Below are positions 45,101 to 54,687 of a DNA stretch of 64,000 nucleotides, one piece after another (the first letter of the stretch is position 1; each line of letters begins with the position of its first letter). Below the pieces are notes generated by a model. That model worked only from the letters and a program-made list of their open reading frames with translations. It was not told the DNA's origin and did not search any database. The stretch spans positions 62,723,471 through 62,787,470 of the forward strand of contig OY755046.1 in assembly GCA_963576565.1 (NCBI GenBank), read 5' to 3'. Source of the stretch: Aspidapion aeneum (Eukaryota; Arthropoda; Insecta; Coleoptera; Brentidae). The translations under genes were made by a program, and so were the position numbers.

Positions 45101-45168
45101 TTTTTGCAATTGAAAGACAAAGCTTGATAACGTTTAATAAACTGTTTATAATGAAAACCATATCTATA

Positions 45169-45540
45169 CAGGGTGTTTCACATGTCAAGGATCAAACGGA
45201 GTGAGGTGATGGGGTTGAGGTTATGTTTTTTATGTCAGGCGCGGATCTATGGCAGAGAACATTTTCTCTGTCTACGGGGACGTTATAAACATATATTCAA
45301 TTTTGACACACATAACACCACCCCTTCTGGTTCCTATGCATAATTTTTTGAAGACTAGCCATGGATATTCCCCCGGCCGAAAATGAAATTCCTAGATTAA
45401 AATTATTGGTTACCGTTTTATACAATTTTATTTTATAGGCGTACACTAAATTCTTTGTTAAACCCAAACCTGATTAGAAAATTATTCATGCATTTAAGTA
45501 ATGAAAAATAACTTTAAGAAATAATTTAACTTAAAAGTAT
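45169..45540 (+). repeat. One-ended CAGGGTGTTTCACATG terminus
   Basis: TA-CAGGGTGTTTCACATGTC at 45167 looks like an element end. No opposite end is visible before the LINE fragment. No gene seen. Confidence 0.35.
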
Positions 45541-45542
45541 CA

Positions 45543-45619
45543 ATCAGGCAAACCACAGGAGCGGGAGTATACGTGGAAAAACTAGAAGTTCAGAAGAGCT
45601 ACGCGCTCGGTGAGCAGGC
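45543..45619 (+). pseudogene. RNase H LINE (family A), 5' piece before the insertion
   Basis: The frame reads TTGAGVYVEKLEVQKSYALGEQA, that is TTGAGVYVEKLEV then QKSYALGEQA, the first strand region of a LINE RNase H domain. It is continued by ATVFQAEVYAI at 47418 once the intervening element is ignored. The catalytic Asp that normally lies just upstream (TDGS) is not present because the element is truncated here. Confidence 0.75.
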
Positions 45620-45664
45620 ACGAGTCGTTAAATACCGAGATGAATTCCAAGACGTCCGCAAGCG

Positions 45665-46000
45665 TTGATCTGTCACTTCTGCCAACCAATCAACTCAGAG
45701 ATATTTCAGTATAGTTTTAGACAGCAAAACTTTAATAATTTCCAGTGCTTTTTGATGAAAATTCGTCGTTTTTGTGCTGTGAAAATGCCGGTGACGTGCA
45801 AGTTGTGTGACAAATTATTTAGTGCCCAATTTAATTTGAATAAACACTGTCAAAGTAAAGATGGCATACAAAAACAAAGGTATTCCTATGCAGAAAGTGT
45901 TTTTATGTTTAGATGCCTGGAATGTAAATGCTCCTTCCCAAAAAACTTGGATCTGTGTGATGATTTGAAATACAAACACAATCAAGAAATAAATACTTGA
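45665..46000 (+). CDS. 111-codon zinc-finger-like frame inside the Mutator-like element
   Basis: The frame runs from ATG 45665 to TGA at 45998-46000; an internal ATG at 45785 (MPVTCKLCDKLFSAQFNLNK) could be the true start. From there it contains C-x2-C-x12-H, as in the first half of a C2H2 finger, then a second C-x2-C (FRCLECKCSFPKNLDLCDDL) ending KYKHNQ. The second histidines are missing or displaced, so the fingers are degenerate or of a variant type. It lies just inside the left terminus of the element. It could be a captured host zinc-finger exon or the N-terminal DNA-binding part of the element's own transposase. GC and codon use differ little from the surroundings. Confidence 0.5.
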   Translation: MICHFCQPINSEIFQYSFRQQNFNNFQCFLMKIRRFCAVKMPVTCKLCDKLFSAQFNLNKHCQSKDGIQKQRYSYAESVFMFRCLECKCSFPKNLDLCDDLKYKHNQEINT

Positions 46001-46222
46001 AGAAACATTGGAGTTGAGAGTCAATACTCCCATGGCAAAACAAAATAAACGTGAAATGCATAAGATCATATAGAAGAAATACTGCATATACCTCAAAAAA
46101 TATTAATCGCAGCACGTAGATATTGTATATTTTTGAAATCAGAAAGAAAAGACGAATCTTAAAATGCAAAAATATACAAGGTGTTCCCTCTCAAAAAATC
46201 GACTTCATTGTCACACCCTGTA

Positions 46223-47103
46223 CAGGGTGTCCCAAATTCGTTGTTTTTTTGTGGTGTCAGGTATTTCTAGGGGAGATAGAAAAAAACTGACCCCCTTTGC
46301 GACGCTCAAATTTCAAGAGAAGCCTAAAGGTAAAAACCACATTTAGATATAGCAAGCCGTTTTTAAGCTACGGAGTGTTTTTGTCTGCATTTTGGGAGGG
46401 GGTCTATAACTTTTTTGTTTATGAAAATTTTGTTTTTGTGTAAATAGCTTTCTTATAGATCTTTTCTTGAAGAATTGACAGATGTAAACGGTTTTTATTT
46501 ATCTCTTTTGGTTTTTAAAATATTGCATAAAGTTGTTATTTTTCTTACAGAATAACTCTTTTTTTATTCGATTTTTAAAATCAGCTTAAAATTTCCTTTA
46601 AAATGATGTATCACACTCAATATTTTATTTTTTTATTTTTTCTTTATTTTTATTTTTTAATCACCTCTTTATTATTTTTTTATTTTTATAATTTTATAAT
46701 ATTAAAATATTTTAAACCCATTAAGCAAACTAAAATATGTGGTAAAAAAAAAATACAAAAATATAAAGAAATAAAGGGATCCTCCCATAAAGAAAAATTA
46801 ATTTTATGTGATATCTCAAAAACTAAACGTGACAAATGAAATTTAATTCCCCTTAAAAAAGTGTCTTAAGAATGTTTTCACAGAAATAAAAAATATTAAT
46901 AAATAAACAAGTTATAGACCCCTTCCCAAAATGCAGACTTTTTAAAAACACCCCGTAGTTTAAAAACGGCTTGCTATATCAAAATGCGATTTTCACCTTT
47001 AAGCTTCTTTTGAAATTTGAGTGTCGCAAAGGGGGATCAGTTTTTTTTAGCCCCTCTAGAAATACCCGAAACCCCCCAAAAACATCGAATTTGGGACACT
47101 ATG
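46223..47103. mobile_element. 881-bp palindromic element P5 nested in the Mutator-like element
   Basis: TA-CAGGGTGTCCCAAATTCG at the left faces GAATTTGGGACACTATG-TA at the right. The arms pair through AAATTTCAAGAGAAGC and the ATTTATTAATA/CAAGTTATAGACCCC blocks to a loop of about 200 bp near 46600-46790. Internal arm sequence is related to 17430-17620/18940-19075. An ATG frame in the loop (46603-46839) is AT-driven. Confidence 0.85.
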
Positions 47104-47417
47104 TACATGGTGACGGATAGAAAAAAATTATGTTGGCTTTTAAAGTTCTCAATCTCAATTTATTTTCAATAATAAAGTTGCTGAGTGCTCCGGTTATAAA
47201 AAACCACCCGGTACCGACATAAAATCATACCTAAAAATTAGAATTGACCATTATTTTATACCTTGATTTTTTTATTATACATTAAGCTCTTCGAGCTCGC
47301 GCCAATCACGGTATTCGCGCCAATAATTTAAATTAGACATTTTGACCTTAATTTTGGCGCATGCTCCTTTGATGGAATTCATCTCGGTATTTAACGACTC
47401 GTCGTTCGTGAGCAGGC

Positions 47418-48186
47418 TACTGTTTTTCAAGCAGAAGTCTACGCCATAATAATGGCGGCAACCCTAGAAGAGGTTCGGAACAGCGAAGAGGAGCTTATAT
47501 ATATATGCTCTGACAGTCAAGCCACCCTGAAGGCGCTAAACGCACCCAAGATTGCTGACGGCTTGGTGGAAGAATGCGCAGAGGCGCTGGAGACCCTAAG
47601 CGATGGCAAACGGGTGACGCTGGTTTGGGTTCCGGGACATACGGGGGTACCAGGCAACGAGAAGGCGGACGAACTCGCACGACTCGGGGCAGGAACCGCC
47701 TATGTAGGACCGGAGCCACTTTTAGGCGTGACAAAAAGGCAAGTGCAAAGCGGACTCAACAAATGGGCCCAGGACGCGCTATTAAACTCCTGGGAAACAG
47801 GAACGGGTTGCAGACAGACCAGAGAATTCGTAGACCGTCCAAAAGCGACCAGAAATAGATGGATGCTGGGACGGACACGAAAAGACCTCGGACTGCTGAT
47901 AGGTACTCTAACCGGACATAACCGGTTGAGGAAGCACATGACACGTATAGGAGTCGAGAATGACCCTACCTGCCCAGCCTGTGGACAGGAAGAAGAGACA
48001 TCAAGACACCTCGTGGCAGAATGCGAGGCCTACGCAAGGATGAGACAACAGGCACACGGAGCGCCAACTCTGAGCGAGGAAGAACTGCACATGCTCAAGT
48101 GGGCAGACTTACTGGACTTTGTAAAGAGAACAGGAAGGCCCAATGAGTTACCCGATCATCAAAGGGAAGTGCAGAGAGTGGGTTAA
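47418..48186 (+). CDS. RNase H and C-terminal zinc-knuckle end of LINE family A ORF2
   Basis: Open frame from the insertion junction to TAA at 48184-48186 (first ATG at 47452, 244 codons). ATVFQAEVYAI supplies the catalytic Glu region, ICSDSQATLKAL a catalytic Asp, and VTLVWVPGHTGVPGNEKADE the VPGH and final Asp. Together they are the E, D and D of an RNase H fold (the first Asp is lost 5'). A C-terminal CPACGQEEETSRHLVAEC (C-x2-C...H-x4-C) zinc knuckle follows near residues 176-193, then the LLDFVKRTGR end seen in I/LOA-type elements. The frame is undamaged, so this copy is young, yet 5'-truncated and split by the Mutator-like insertion. The 3' tail is (ACT)n at 48262-48280. Confidence 0.88.
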
Positions 48187-48289
48187 GGGACAGACTTGGG
48201 GCATGGCAAAAAGGGCCTACTATGGCCTACTTGTCAGACCTGCGGGTCAACCCCCCCCCCACTACTACTACTACTATCAATAATCAGAT

Positions 48290-48540
48290 TTTTTTTAGGC
48301 TGGATTTAAAAATCGAATAAAAAGAGGGTTATACATAAAAATCAATTTTATGTAATATCTTAAAAACTAAGTGACAGATAAAAATTATAGTGCCAGTTGG
48401 ATTCTTTGTTTAAAAAACTATAAAAAAATCATTTTACACCAATATGAAATTTTCATAAAATATCATCACGCGGTTTTGACCTTGAATCTTTTGAAAATCC
48501 AGTTCTTCCAGCATTTTTATCAGTTCTTCTTTCTTATCTG
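48290..48540. other. Mixed repeat scraps
   Basis: 48300-48430 resembles one arm of the P5/16818 family (CTTAAAAACTAAGTGACAGAT). 48495-48545 resembles the LINE C TTTTTATCAGTTCTTC stretch at 11465. No gene. Confidence 0.45.
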
Positions 48541-48544
48541 TTAT

Positions 48545-48615
48545 TAAGAGCTCTGGTTAATCAGGCGAAAACCCACCAGGGGGTTGTAATGCCACTTAAA
48601 GAAGAAGAAAGAGAA
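48545..48615 (+). repeat. Short SINE-like repeat, copy 2
   Basis: AAGAGCTCTGGTTAATCAGG, AAACCCACCAGGG, then AAGAAGAAG. This is the reverse of the copy at 31855-31952. Confidence 0.5.
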
Positions 48616-48954
48616 GACCAGTAAAAGGCTTTCGATTGTGTTAACATGAAAACCTAATGGCAATTTGTGTGCAAATGCTTTGGTTCCAATTCTGGATAAA
48701 ATTTTTACAAAGCTGCAGTTCTTTTTAGTTATAAAAATTACGTGTTTAGCCCGCAGTCTATTTAGCTGCTGTTCTTGCTAAAAGTAAAACTCAAACTGTC
48801 ACGATTATAAATTTAATTAAAATTAATTATAATTAAATAGTGCAGTTATCTTTATGACTTTTTGTGGCTTCTTGTATTTATTCTAAAATAGAGAGTAAAC
48901 TGCCACTCAAAACTAGAACTCATAGAAAGTAACAGGCAGAGCTATACGTCACTA

Positions 48955-49776
48955 GAGAATTATTGAAATAAAGCCAGGCTATAATAGTGCCGGGCACAAT
49001 TTTAACACCTTCACATTGTAATATCAGCTGTGATCTTTCAACCTTTGTTTACTCAGGGCTATCAAAATGGACGGGCCACGATCCTCCACTTTGTTGACGT
49101 CACATCCGGGGCTGATTTTTTTTTGATGGTCACGTTACGACACAGCTGATTGTCTTTAAAATATTGAAGTTGGAATGACGGTTCATGGATATTTGATTTT
49201 TTTTAATAAAGCCGTTTTTGAGATTGTTTTTACTTTATTCTGGCAGAACAATTTTTTTTTAATGTATAGTAATCCCTAATTTTTCATAGCCGCTTCATTA
49301 GCTCACCCAAAAATTAAGTTTAAAGCAGAAGCGAATGTGACAATCACATATGACAAAGTCAAATACATGTCAAATATAACAGTTGGCATGTGGTACATGG
49401 CGGGTAATTTGAATTTAAAATAAGGAATGCTATATCTTGAAGATTTTAACCTTTTAATCATGTTGCTTCTTTACAAACCTTTGGTGGAATATCGGGATGA
49501 TGTCTGAGAATATTTCAGTGAAATTTTGCGGAAATCTGTAGTGCCATTTTGAAAATATCATAAAAAAACGTCTCACCTCCCATAAGACCCAATGTAAAAT
49601 TCAGCCCCGGGAGAACAGCTGATTTTTTCAGGGTCGTGGCCTCTATTTTTGTGTTGGCCTTGGTTTACTATATGAACCGGAATAAATAGTGCCTTCTTTT
49701 ATTAATTGAAAATAAACGACGAAAGTTTTAAATTCGACTTTGGTATGTGAATTTTGAAGGATCAACTGTCAGTTTT
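48955..49776. mobile_element. MITE family G, copy 3, interrupted
   Basis: The left half (48955-49053: AATAAAGCCAGGCTATAATA, GCCGGGCACAATT) and the right half (49670-49776: AAATTCGACTTTGGTATGTG, AAGGATCAACTGTCAGTTTT) match copies 1 and 2. They are separated by the 609-bp element described next. The right terminus is lost. Confidence 0.75.
49054..49662. mobile_element. 609-bp element with 7-bp target duplication, copy 2
   Basis: Nearly identical to 38253-38843, including the CAGGGCTATCAAAATGGACG start and GTGTTGGCCTTG end. GTTTACT is duplicated at 49047-49053 and 49663-49669. It sits inside a MITE family G copy, so it is the younger insertion. Confidence 0.92.
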
Positions 49777-50135
49777 ATAAAAAGTTTTGGTGTCTAGGGG
49801 TACCCTCAGGCCAATTTAGTAGTTTTTGAGCATAACTTAATTTCTTTCTATTTGTAGTATAAATGAAACCCAGTATGGATACAACTTGTCAATACACATC
49901 TTTTTTATCTATTTTTTTGTAAAATCAGTTTCTCTATAAAAGACAAAAAACTCTAAAAAAAACATGATGAGGAATATATTTTTTTTGAGACACACAAACA
50001 ATAGTTTTTATAAAAGTGCACTATAATCCAAATAATACAAATAAAATAAAATTAATTTTGAGAAAACCAGTTAAGAAATAATAGTGAATTTGAATTTGAC
50101 AGATGTCCAATAAGTGGAATTGTCTTCCCGAAGGT
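49777..50135. other. Interval without a recognised gene
   Basis: AT-rich; nothing recognised. Confidence 0.3.
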
Positions 50136-50844
50136 AAAGCGGGGTCTACACATGACATTTTGCCTGACGTTTTACTTGATCAGGTAAAACGGATCAGGCA
50201 AAACCTTTCGTGTAGACAATAAAACGTACGTTTTGCTTGAACTGAACAGGACTGAAGTCGGACCTGTTGAACTGATCGGTAGAGGCTTTGTTTCCGGTAA
50301 AACCAAAAACATTCAACTAAAGGTTCCTTGAATTTCTTTGAATTTCTTTGGGTAAAACGTCAGTATTAGCGGCATTTCTTGTGGTAGTGCATACAATTTT
50401 AATTCCTTTCGAGTTCAACTTAGAAGTTGGTATACGAAACGTCCGACATTAGATAAGATAATTTTTTAGGAAATCAAACAGTTTATTGTCTTCCTCCACT
50501 AATTTTTAAGTTGTTTTAAACAAAAAGTCCCGACATTCATCGTAGGCAGAAACTTACTTCTTCAGGGGACATTACCAAACTAAATCAGCACAACATTTTG
50601 AAAAACTGGTTAAAAAACTATGTTTAGCTACTGAAACGGTTAAGTCATAGACATTTACAACAAAAAACATTATTGACAAAAGCAGTGCTTCGTCCATGGT
50701 GTATCAAAAACTGATCTAAAAACGTACGTTAAAACTATCAAGTGTGTACGGTAGCCTTTCAACCGTCATACTTGACCCTTTTGACTGACAGGCAAGACGT
50801 AAGGTAAAATGTTATGGTAAAATGTTATGTCTAGACCGGGCTTA
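50136..50844. mobile_element. About 709-bp MITE with AAGC-GGTCTA termini
   Basis: AAGCGGGGTCTACACATGAC on the left faces the complement AAGCCCGGTCTAGACATAAC on the right. Matching continues through the ACATTTT-CC and ACGT-TT words for about 40 bp. Several GTAAAACG-type words repeat inside. The target duplication is unclear. Confidence 0.65.
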
Positions 50845-51089
50845 TAACGCTAATAGTAGAGATCCTATGTATGGAAAATATGTCATAAATACAGGGACTC
50901 TTGCTAATACAAGATCATATTCTTAGAAGAAGAAGATAGATATGTCAATGACTATATGTATACTTCTTTTATTTAGAGTCTAAGGTATTGGGCCCCATTT
51001 GCTGACCGCAAGAAATACGATTCATTAACAGTTAGTTACTTTTCCTACTGATTACATATTTCAAGATCTTTCGAGTCACCTTACACTTG
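50845..51089. other. Interval without a recognised gene
   Basis: Mixed sequence; nothing recognised. Confidence 0.3.
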
Positions 51090-51362
51090 ATATACAAGGT
51101 TGGTTCAAAGAAATGCAACTTCACTTTCGGACGCTGTTTCCAGGCGGACTTGTTTAAAGATAAAATGTGTAGCACTTGATAGTTCTATTTCTTCCTACAG
51201 AAGATTGAAAATAATTATCTTGGGTTTTTTTGCTGCTTCAAACATTTCTGCCAACCAACCTCATGTTCTCTTGCCTTTAATTTTTCCTTTAATTAACAAT
51301 GTTCTGTAGGGTGGCTTGAATAAGCATCACATTACCTGACCAAAGTATTCCAATTTTATTAT
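51090..51362 (-). pseudogene. LINE C-terminal fragment
   Basis: The minus strand starts KLEYFGQVM, then TLLIKGKIKGKRT, then GWLAEMFEAAKK. This fits the common L.HV-R...Y.LL..I..GKI.GKR..GR....WL..LR segment near the end of endonuclease-type LINEs. Two stops interrupt it. It is truncated on both sides. Confidence 0.5.
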
Positions 51363-51394
51363 GCAGTCAGAATGTTTTCTTCTTCCTTTTAAAT

Positions 51395-52122
51395 TTTATG
51401 CAGCACTGTGTAAACCAACCATGTCCGCAGGTTTGGTGCAGGAGTGTGCGGATGCACTTCAGGAATTGGCCGGCGTAAGAGAGGTAGAGCTCGTATGGGT
51501 CCCAGGTCACGTGGGAGTCGCGGAAACGAGAAAGCGGACAGACTCGCCAGGGGAAGATCCCAGCAGAAATGCGTCGGGCCAGAACCGTTCCTGGGGCTCA
51601 CAAGAGGGCAAATGAAGTCGGCCCTAACAGAGTGGACCCAGAAAGAGATACAAAGGGAGTGGACCAACACAGGAAACGCCAGACAGGCGAAGGAGTATGT
51701 GACAGGCTACAGCAAATCCCGTAGGGACTGGCTGCTCCGTAGAACACGAAGAGAGGTGGGAGCCATAGTGGGAGTCCTGACCGGACACTGCGTCCTACAA
51801 GGACACCTGGCAAAGATGAGAGTGAAGGAGGACGCGACGTGCGAGCGATGTTGGGCCGAGGACGAGACCTCGGCGCATTTTCTCTCACCATGTGACGCAT
51901 ATAAGGAGGCAAGAAGAGAGGTATTCGAAGAGGAGGCTTTTGAGACGGAGGACCTTCTGAATCTGAGGTGGCCCGATATTCTGGCCTTTGTACAGAAGAC
52001 GGGCAGGTTCCTTAGCGACGGAAGGACGCAGTAGGGGGGATGCCCGGGGGTTGGCGAAAAGGGCGCTTCATGTGCCTAGTCGGCAGGCCTAGAGCCTACC
52101 CCACACTACTACTACTACTAAT
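51395..52122 (+). pseudogene. LINE family A, second RNase H copy with one frameshift
   Basis: The frame starts AALCKPTMSAGLVQECADAL (51399) and reads VELVWVPGHVGVA; after a frame change near 51530 it continues NEKADRLARGRSQ, CVGPEPFLGLTRGQ, WLLRRTRREVGAIVGVLTGH and CERCWAEDETSAHFLSPC. It ends WPDILAFVQKTGR with TAG at 52032-52034. The VPGH, the final catalytic Asp and the C-x2-C...H-x4-C knuckle are intact, and the upstream Asp and Glu are missing by truncation. The 3' UTR has the GCGAAAAGGGCGC and CCTAGTCGGCAGGCCT words also seen near 48210, then (ACT)n. It is GC-richer than its surroundings and about as young as the copy at 47418 apart from the frameshift. Confidence 0.85.
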
Positions 52123-52269
52123 ACACCTGTCATACAATAGTATCTATTATCTTTTAAAAGCTTTAAGTCTTGTTCATTTCGCTCTTTTTGATTGCCCATG
52201 CCACAAGGTCCCTGCTGCAGAGCATGATTTTTACAAAATAACTAACTCGCTATTTACTTCCTGAGATTG
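52123..52269. other. Interval without a recognised gene
   Basis: Short AT-rich gap between two LINE fragments. Confidence 0.3.
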
Positions 52270-52450
52270 ATCTACATTTTCGTTTATTTATTTGCCTATA
52301 ATTTGTATTATGAGAGGCTCTCTCTTTTTTGATTCTTCGTTATAATCATATTTTGTTTTCTTAAGTTTCATCTTCAGAATGTTTCTGACATGCTCACAAT
52401 ATTTTAAGATTTCGTATCATCGGCATATCGTAGGTTGTTCACCATTACCA
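52270..52450 (-). pseudogene. RT catalytic-box fragment
   Basis: The minus strand gives NLRYADDTKS (52437) then NIVSMSETF and LRKQNMIITKNQKRE. YADD is the catalytic box of a LINE polymerase, and the MIITKN segment corresponds to the KTK-MVIS block downstream. Stops interrupt it. Confidence 0.6.
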
Positions 52451-52554
52451 GTTTCTCAAAGCTGTAGAAAAAATTGCTTTCTGTAGATATTAAAAACGAC
52501 GACGACTAAAAATTTCTAACCTACTGATACTACTTTAATTTTGATTTTTTGATC

Positions 52555-53855
52555 TACAAGAGATGTATACAAACATAGTAAAAAGCTTAAAGGAAGCAAG
52601 CCAAGAAGCTCTTGGGTACCAAGATAATAGAAATAGAAATAAGGTGTGGTGGACAGAGGAAATACAGGAAATCGTCAAGAGACCAAAGAGACCTAGAAAT
52701 CTACAAGGAAATCAGAAGATAGCTAAGAAATTTGATACTAGCGGAAATAAATACACACGTAGGAGGTAGGCAATTCCTGGATTGCAACAGTTACAGAGGA
52801 GTTTCTCGGGAATTTCAGTAACCAGTACTCTTAGTAGATTGTACCGTAGAATTCTTAGAGATCTAATAGATAATAATTTTCATTAGCAAGAAGAAGAAAA
52901 GCAAAGTGAATTTCGTGCCGGCAGATCTTGTAGTAATAATGTCTTTTGTCTTGTGGACCTACAAAAAGTATATGATACCGTTCCAGTAGAAAAATTATGG
53001 ATAGCGTTAGAACATACTAACTTCAATCATACATACGTAAAAGCGATAAAAGCTACAAAGGGTCAAAATCTAAAATTAAAAATCGACTTTCAAAAGAATT
53101 GTTGTTAACGAAAGGCTTAAGACAGTAATGTTGAATCTCTAACTCTTTTTAAAATATATATCGCAGTATCTCTAAAAAACTGGAAACGTAAAGTACACGG
53201 GATGGGAATAAACTTAACGACCGATTTACCATATACACACCTCAGTTTGCCGACGATCAAGTAATTGTAGCTAATGATAAAGAGGACCTGGAGTATATGA
53301 TGAAAAAGTTAACGGAAGAATACGAAAAGGTGGGGTTAACAGTGAACGTGGAAAAGATACAGTACTTATGTATTTGAAACGAATCAACTTGACAATGGAC
53401 AAACAATATTTCCATGCAATGCAATCATTTGATAAGAGAGGAACAGACTGTAATGAACTGAAAATAAGAATAATAAAAGCAAAAAAGTTTATTGAATGTC
53501 TTTACAGTATTTTATGGAACAGAAAGATAATAAAGAATGTAAAATTTAACATATATGAAAGAATGGTGAAGAGCACGCTGTTGTTTGGAATAGATACTTG
53601 TCGCGTAACAGAAAAATACAAAACAAAAATGGAAAGTGTCGAAATGAATGCAATAAGAAAATCAATGAGAATATCTAGAGCAGTTCATATAAATCATAAT
53701 TATAATAATCATCAAACTGGAATGGTAACAGACGATCCAAAGATCAATAAGTCAAAAAAACCTGACAGATGATTGTCAGGACCGAAGGAGGTGTAGAATA
53801 GGCGTCGGACAACGTAGAAAAATGTTCTAAACCGACATAGTAGTAGTAGTAGTAG
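52555..53855 (+). pseudogene. LINE family B, internally deleted copy
   Basis: Plus strand: VKSLKEASQEALGYQDNRN (52582) and KVWWTEEIQEIVK, the end of the endonuclease, then the RNLQGNQKIAKKF linker. A deletion leads to LQQLQRSFSGISVTSTLSRL (52790) and the FRAGRSCSNNVF block. VDLQKVYDTVPVEKLW (52959) is a catalytic block with an A-to-V change. Further blocks are TIYTPQFADDQVIVANDKED (53232, FADD intact) and LTVNVEKIQYLC. The 3' block is MVKSTLLFGIDTCRVTEKYK (53565), then ESVEMNAIRKSMRISRA. The ends of the last block are deleted to RCRIGVGQRRKMF and a (TAG)n tail at 53835-53858. Multiple frame breaks. Confidence 0.85.
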
Positions 53856-53859
53856 TAAG

Positions 53860-54394
53860 TTACTTCCTATCATCTAGAATATGTTATTTGTAAGTTTTTG
53901 GTGTTTGTTTCTTTTAGACTGACTCGGTATACACTAAGTGCATAACATCTGGCAAATAGGTTCTTCTCGACAAGGCGCTATCTTCCGTGCGTGCGGTGCT
54001 ATATTGAACACATTGAACACTACTACCGCTAAACTCTTCAATTTGTAAATTTTTTCTTCTTTTTTGCAATTTATTTTTAGTATTATGTTCCCTTTTAAGA
54101 GATATCAGTTAAAGTGCTTTTATGAGAGTTATTTTAATGTCAGCTCAATAGTTCTTGTGTTATAAAAATTACGAGCCTTTTAAACAAAGGTATTTAAGAA
54201 AAGCTCTTTTAAATCGATTCATGTTTTGTTTTGCATTTTTCTTAAAAAGAAAATTTAGAACACATTTGTTTAGAGAGATTGCGCAACTAAATTGTGCTTA
54301 CTCTTACAAAAATGCCAAAAGCCGTGGTGAACCCAAGGATTTGCATCGGGAGAAGGGGGTGAGGTTAGGAATAAATCTATCTATCATTTAGCCT
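53860..54394. other. Interval without a recognised gene
   Basis: A 78-codon plus frame (54155-54391) has no domain. Otherwise AT-rich. Confidence 0.3.
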
Positions 54395-54620
54395 TTCTCG
54401 ATCCATTTTTTAACATAGGCCTCCTCCAATATCTTCCACACTTCTCTGTCTATCGCCGTGTTCATCCGTCTAGCTCCCGCATGTTTTTTTAAATCTTCTG
54501 CCCATCTCATCTGTCCTTTTATTTTCTCAAGGTCTTCAGTTTACAATACATTTGTTCGATCTATCGTCTTTTTGTCTAAGATTATGATCGGCAAATTTCC
54601 ATTTTAATTTTACTACTTTT
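54395..54620 (-). pseudogene. LINE family C, extreme 3' end
   Basis: The minus strand reads MRWAEDLKKHAGARRMNTAI, then DREVWKILEEAYVKKWIEKG and a stop. Same segment as 24335-24480 but extending further to the terminus. The following bases have no poly(A). Confidence 0.7.
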
Positions 54621-54687
54621 TAATCATTTTTGGGCTTTTAACAGCTTTACCACCGAATTTGAGCCTTTCTGCAATTACTCCGTCTGA

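Larger units (their letters stand above)
45620..47407. mobile_element. Mutator-like element inserted in the RNase H LINE
   Basis: A 30-bp exact inverted terminus (starting ACGAGTCGTTAAATACCGAG) is present at both ends (45620 and 47402 inward). GTGAGCAGGC is duplicated at 45610-45619 and 47408-47417, a 9-10 bp target duplication as in MULE-type elements. The right end carries 5 extra bases before the duplication. It contains a zinc-finger-like frame and an inserted palindromic MITE. No MULE transposase is seen. Confidence 0.88.
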
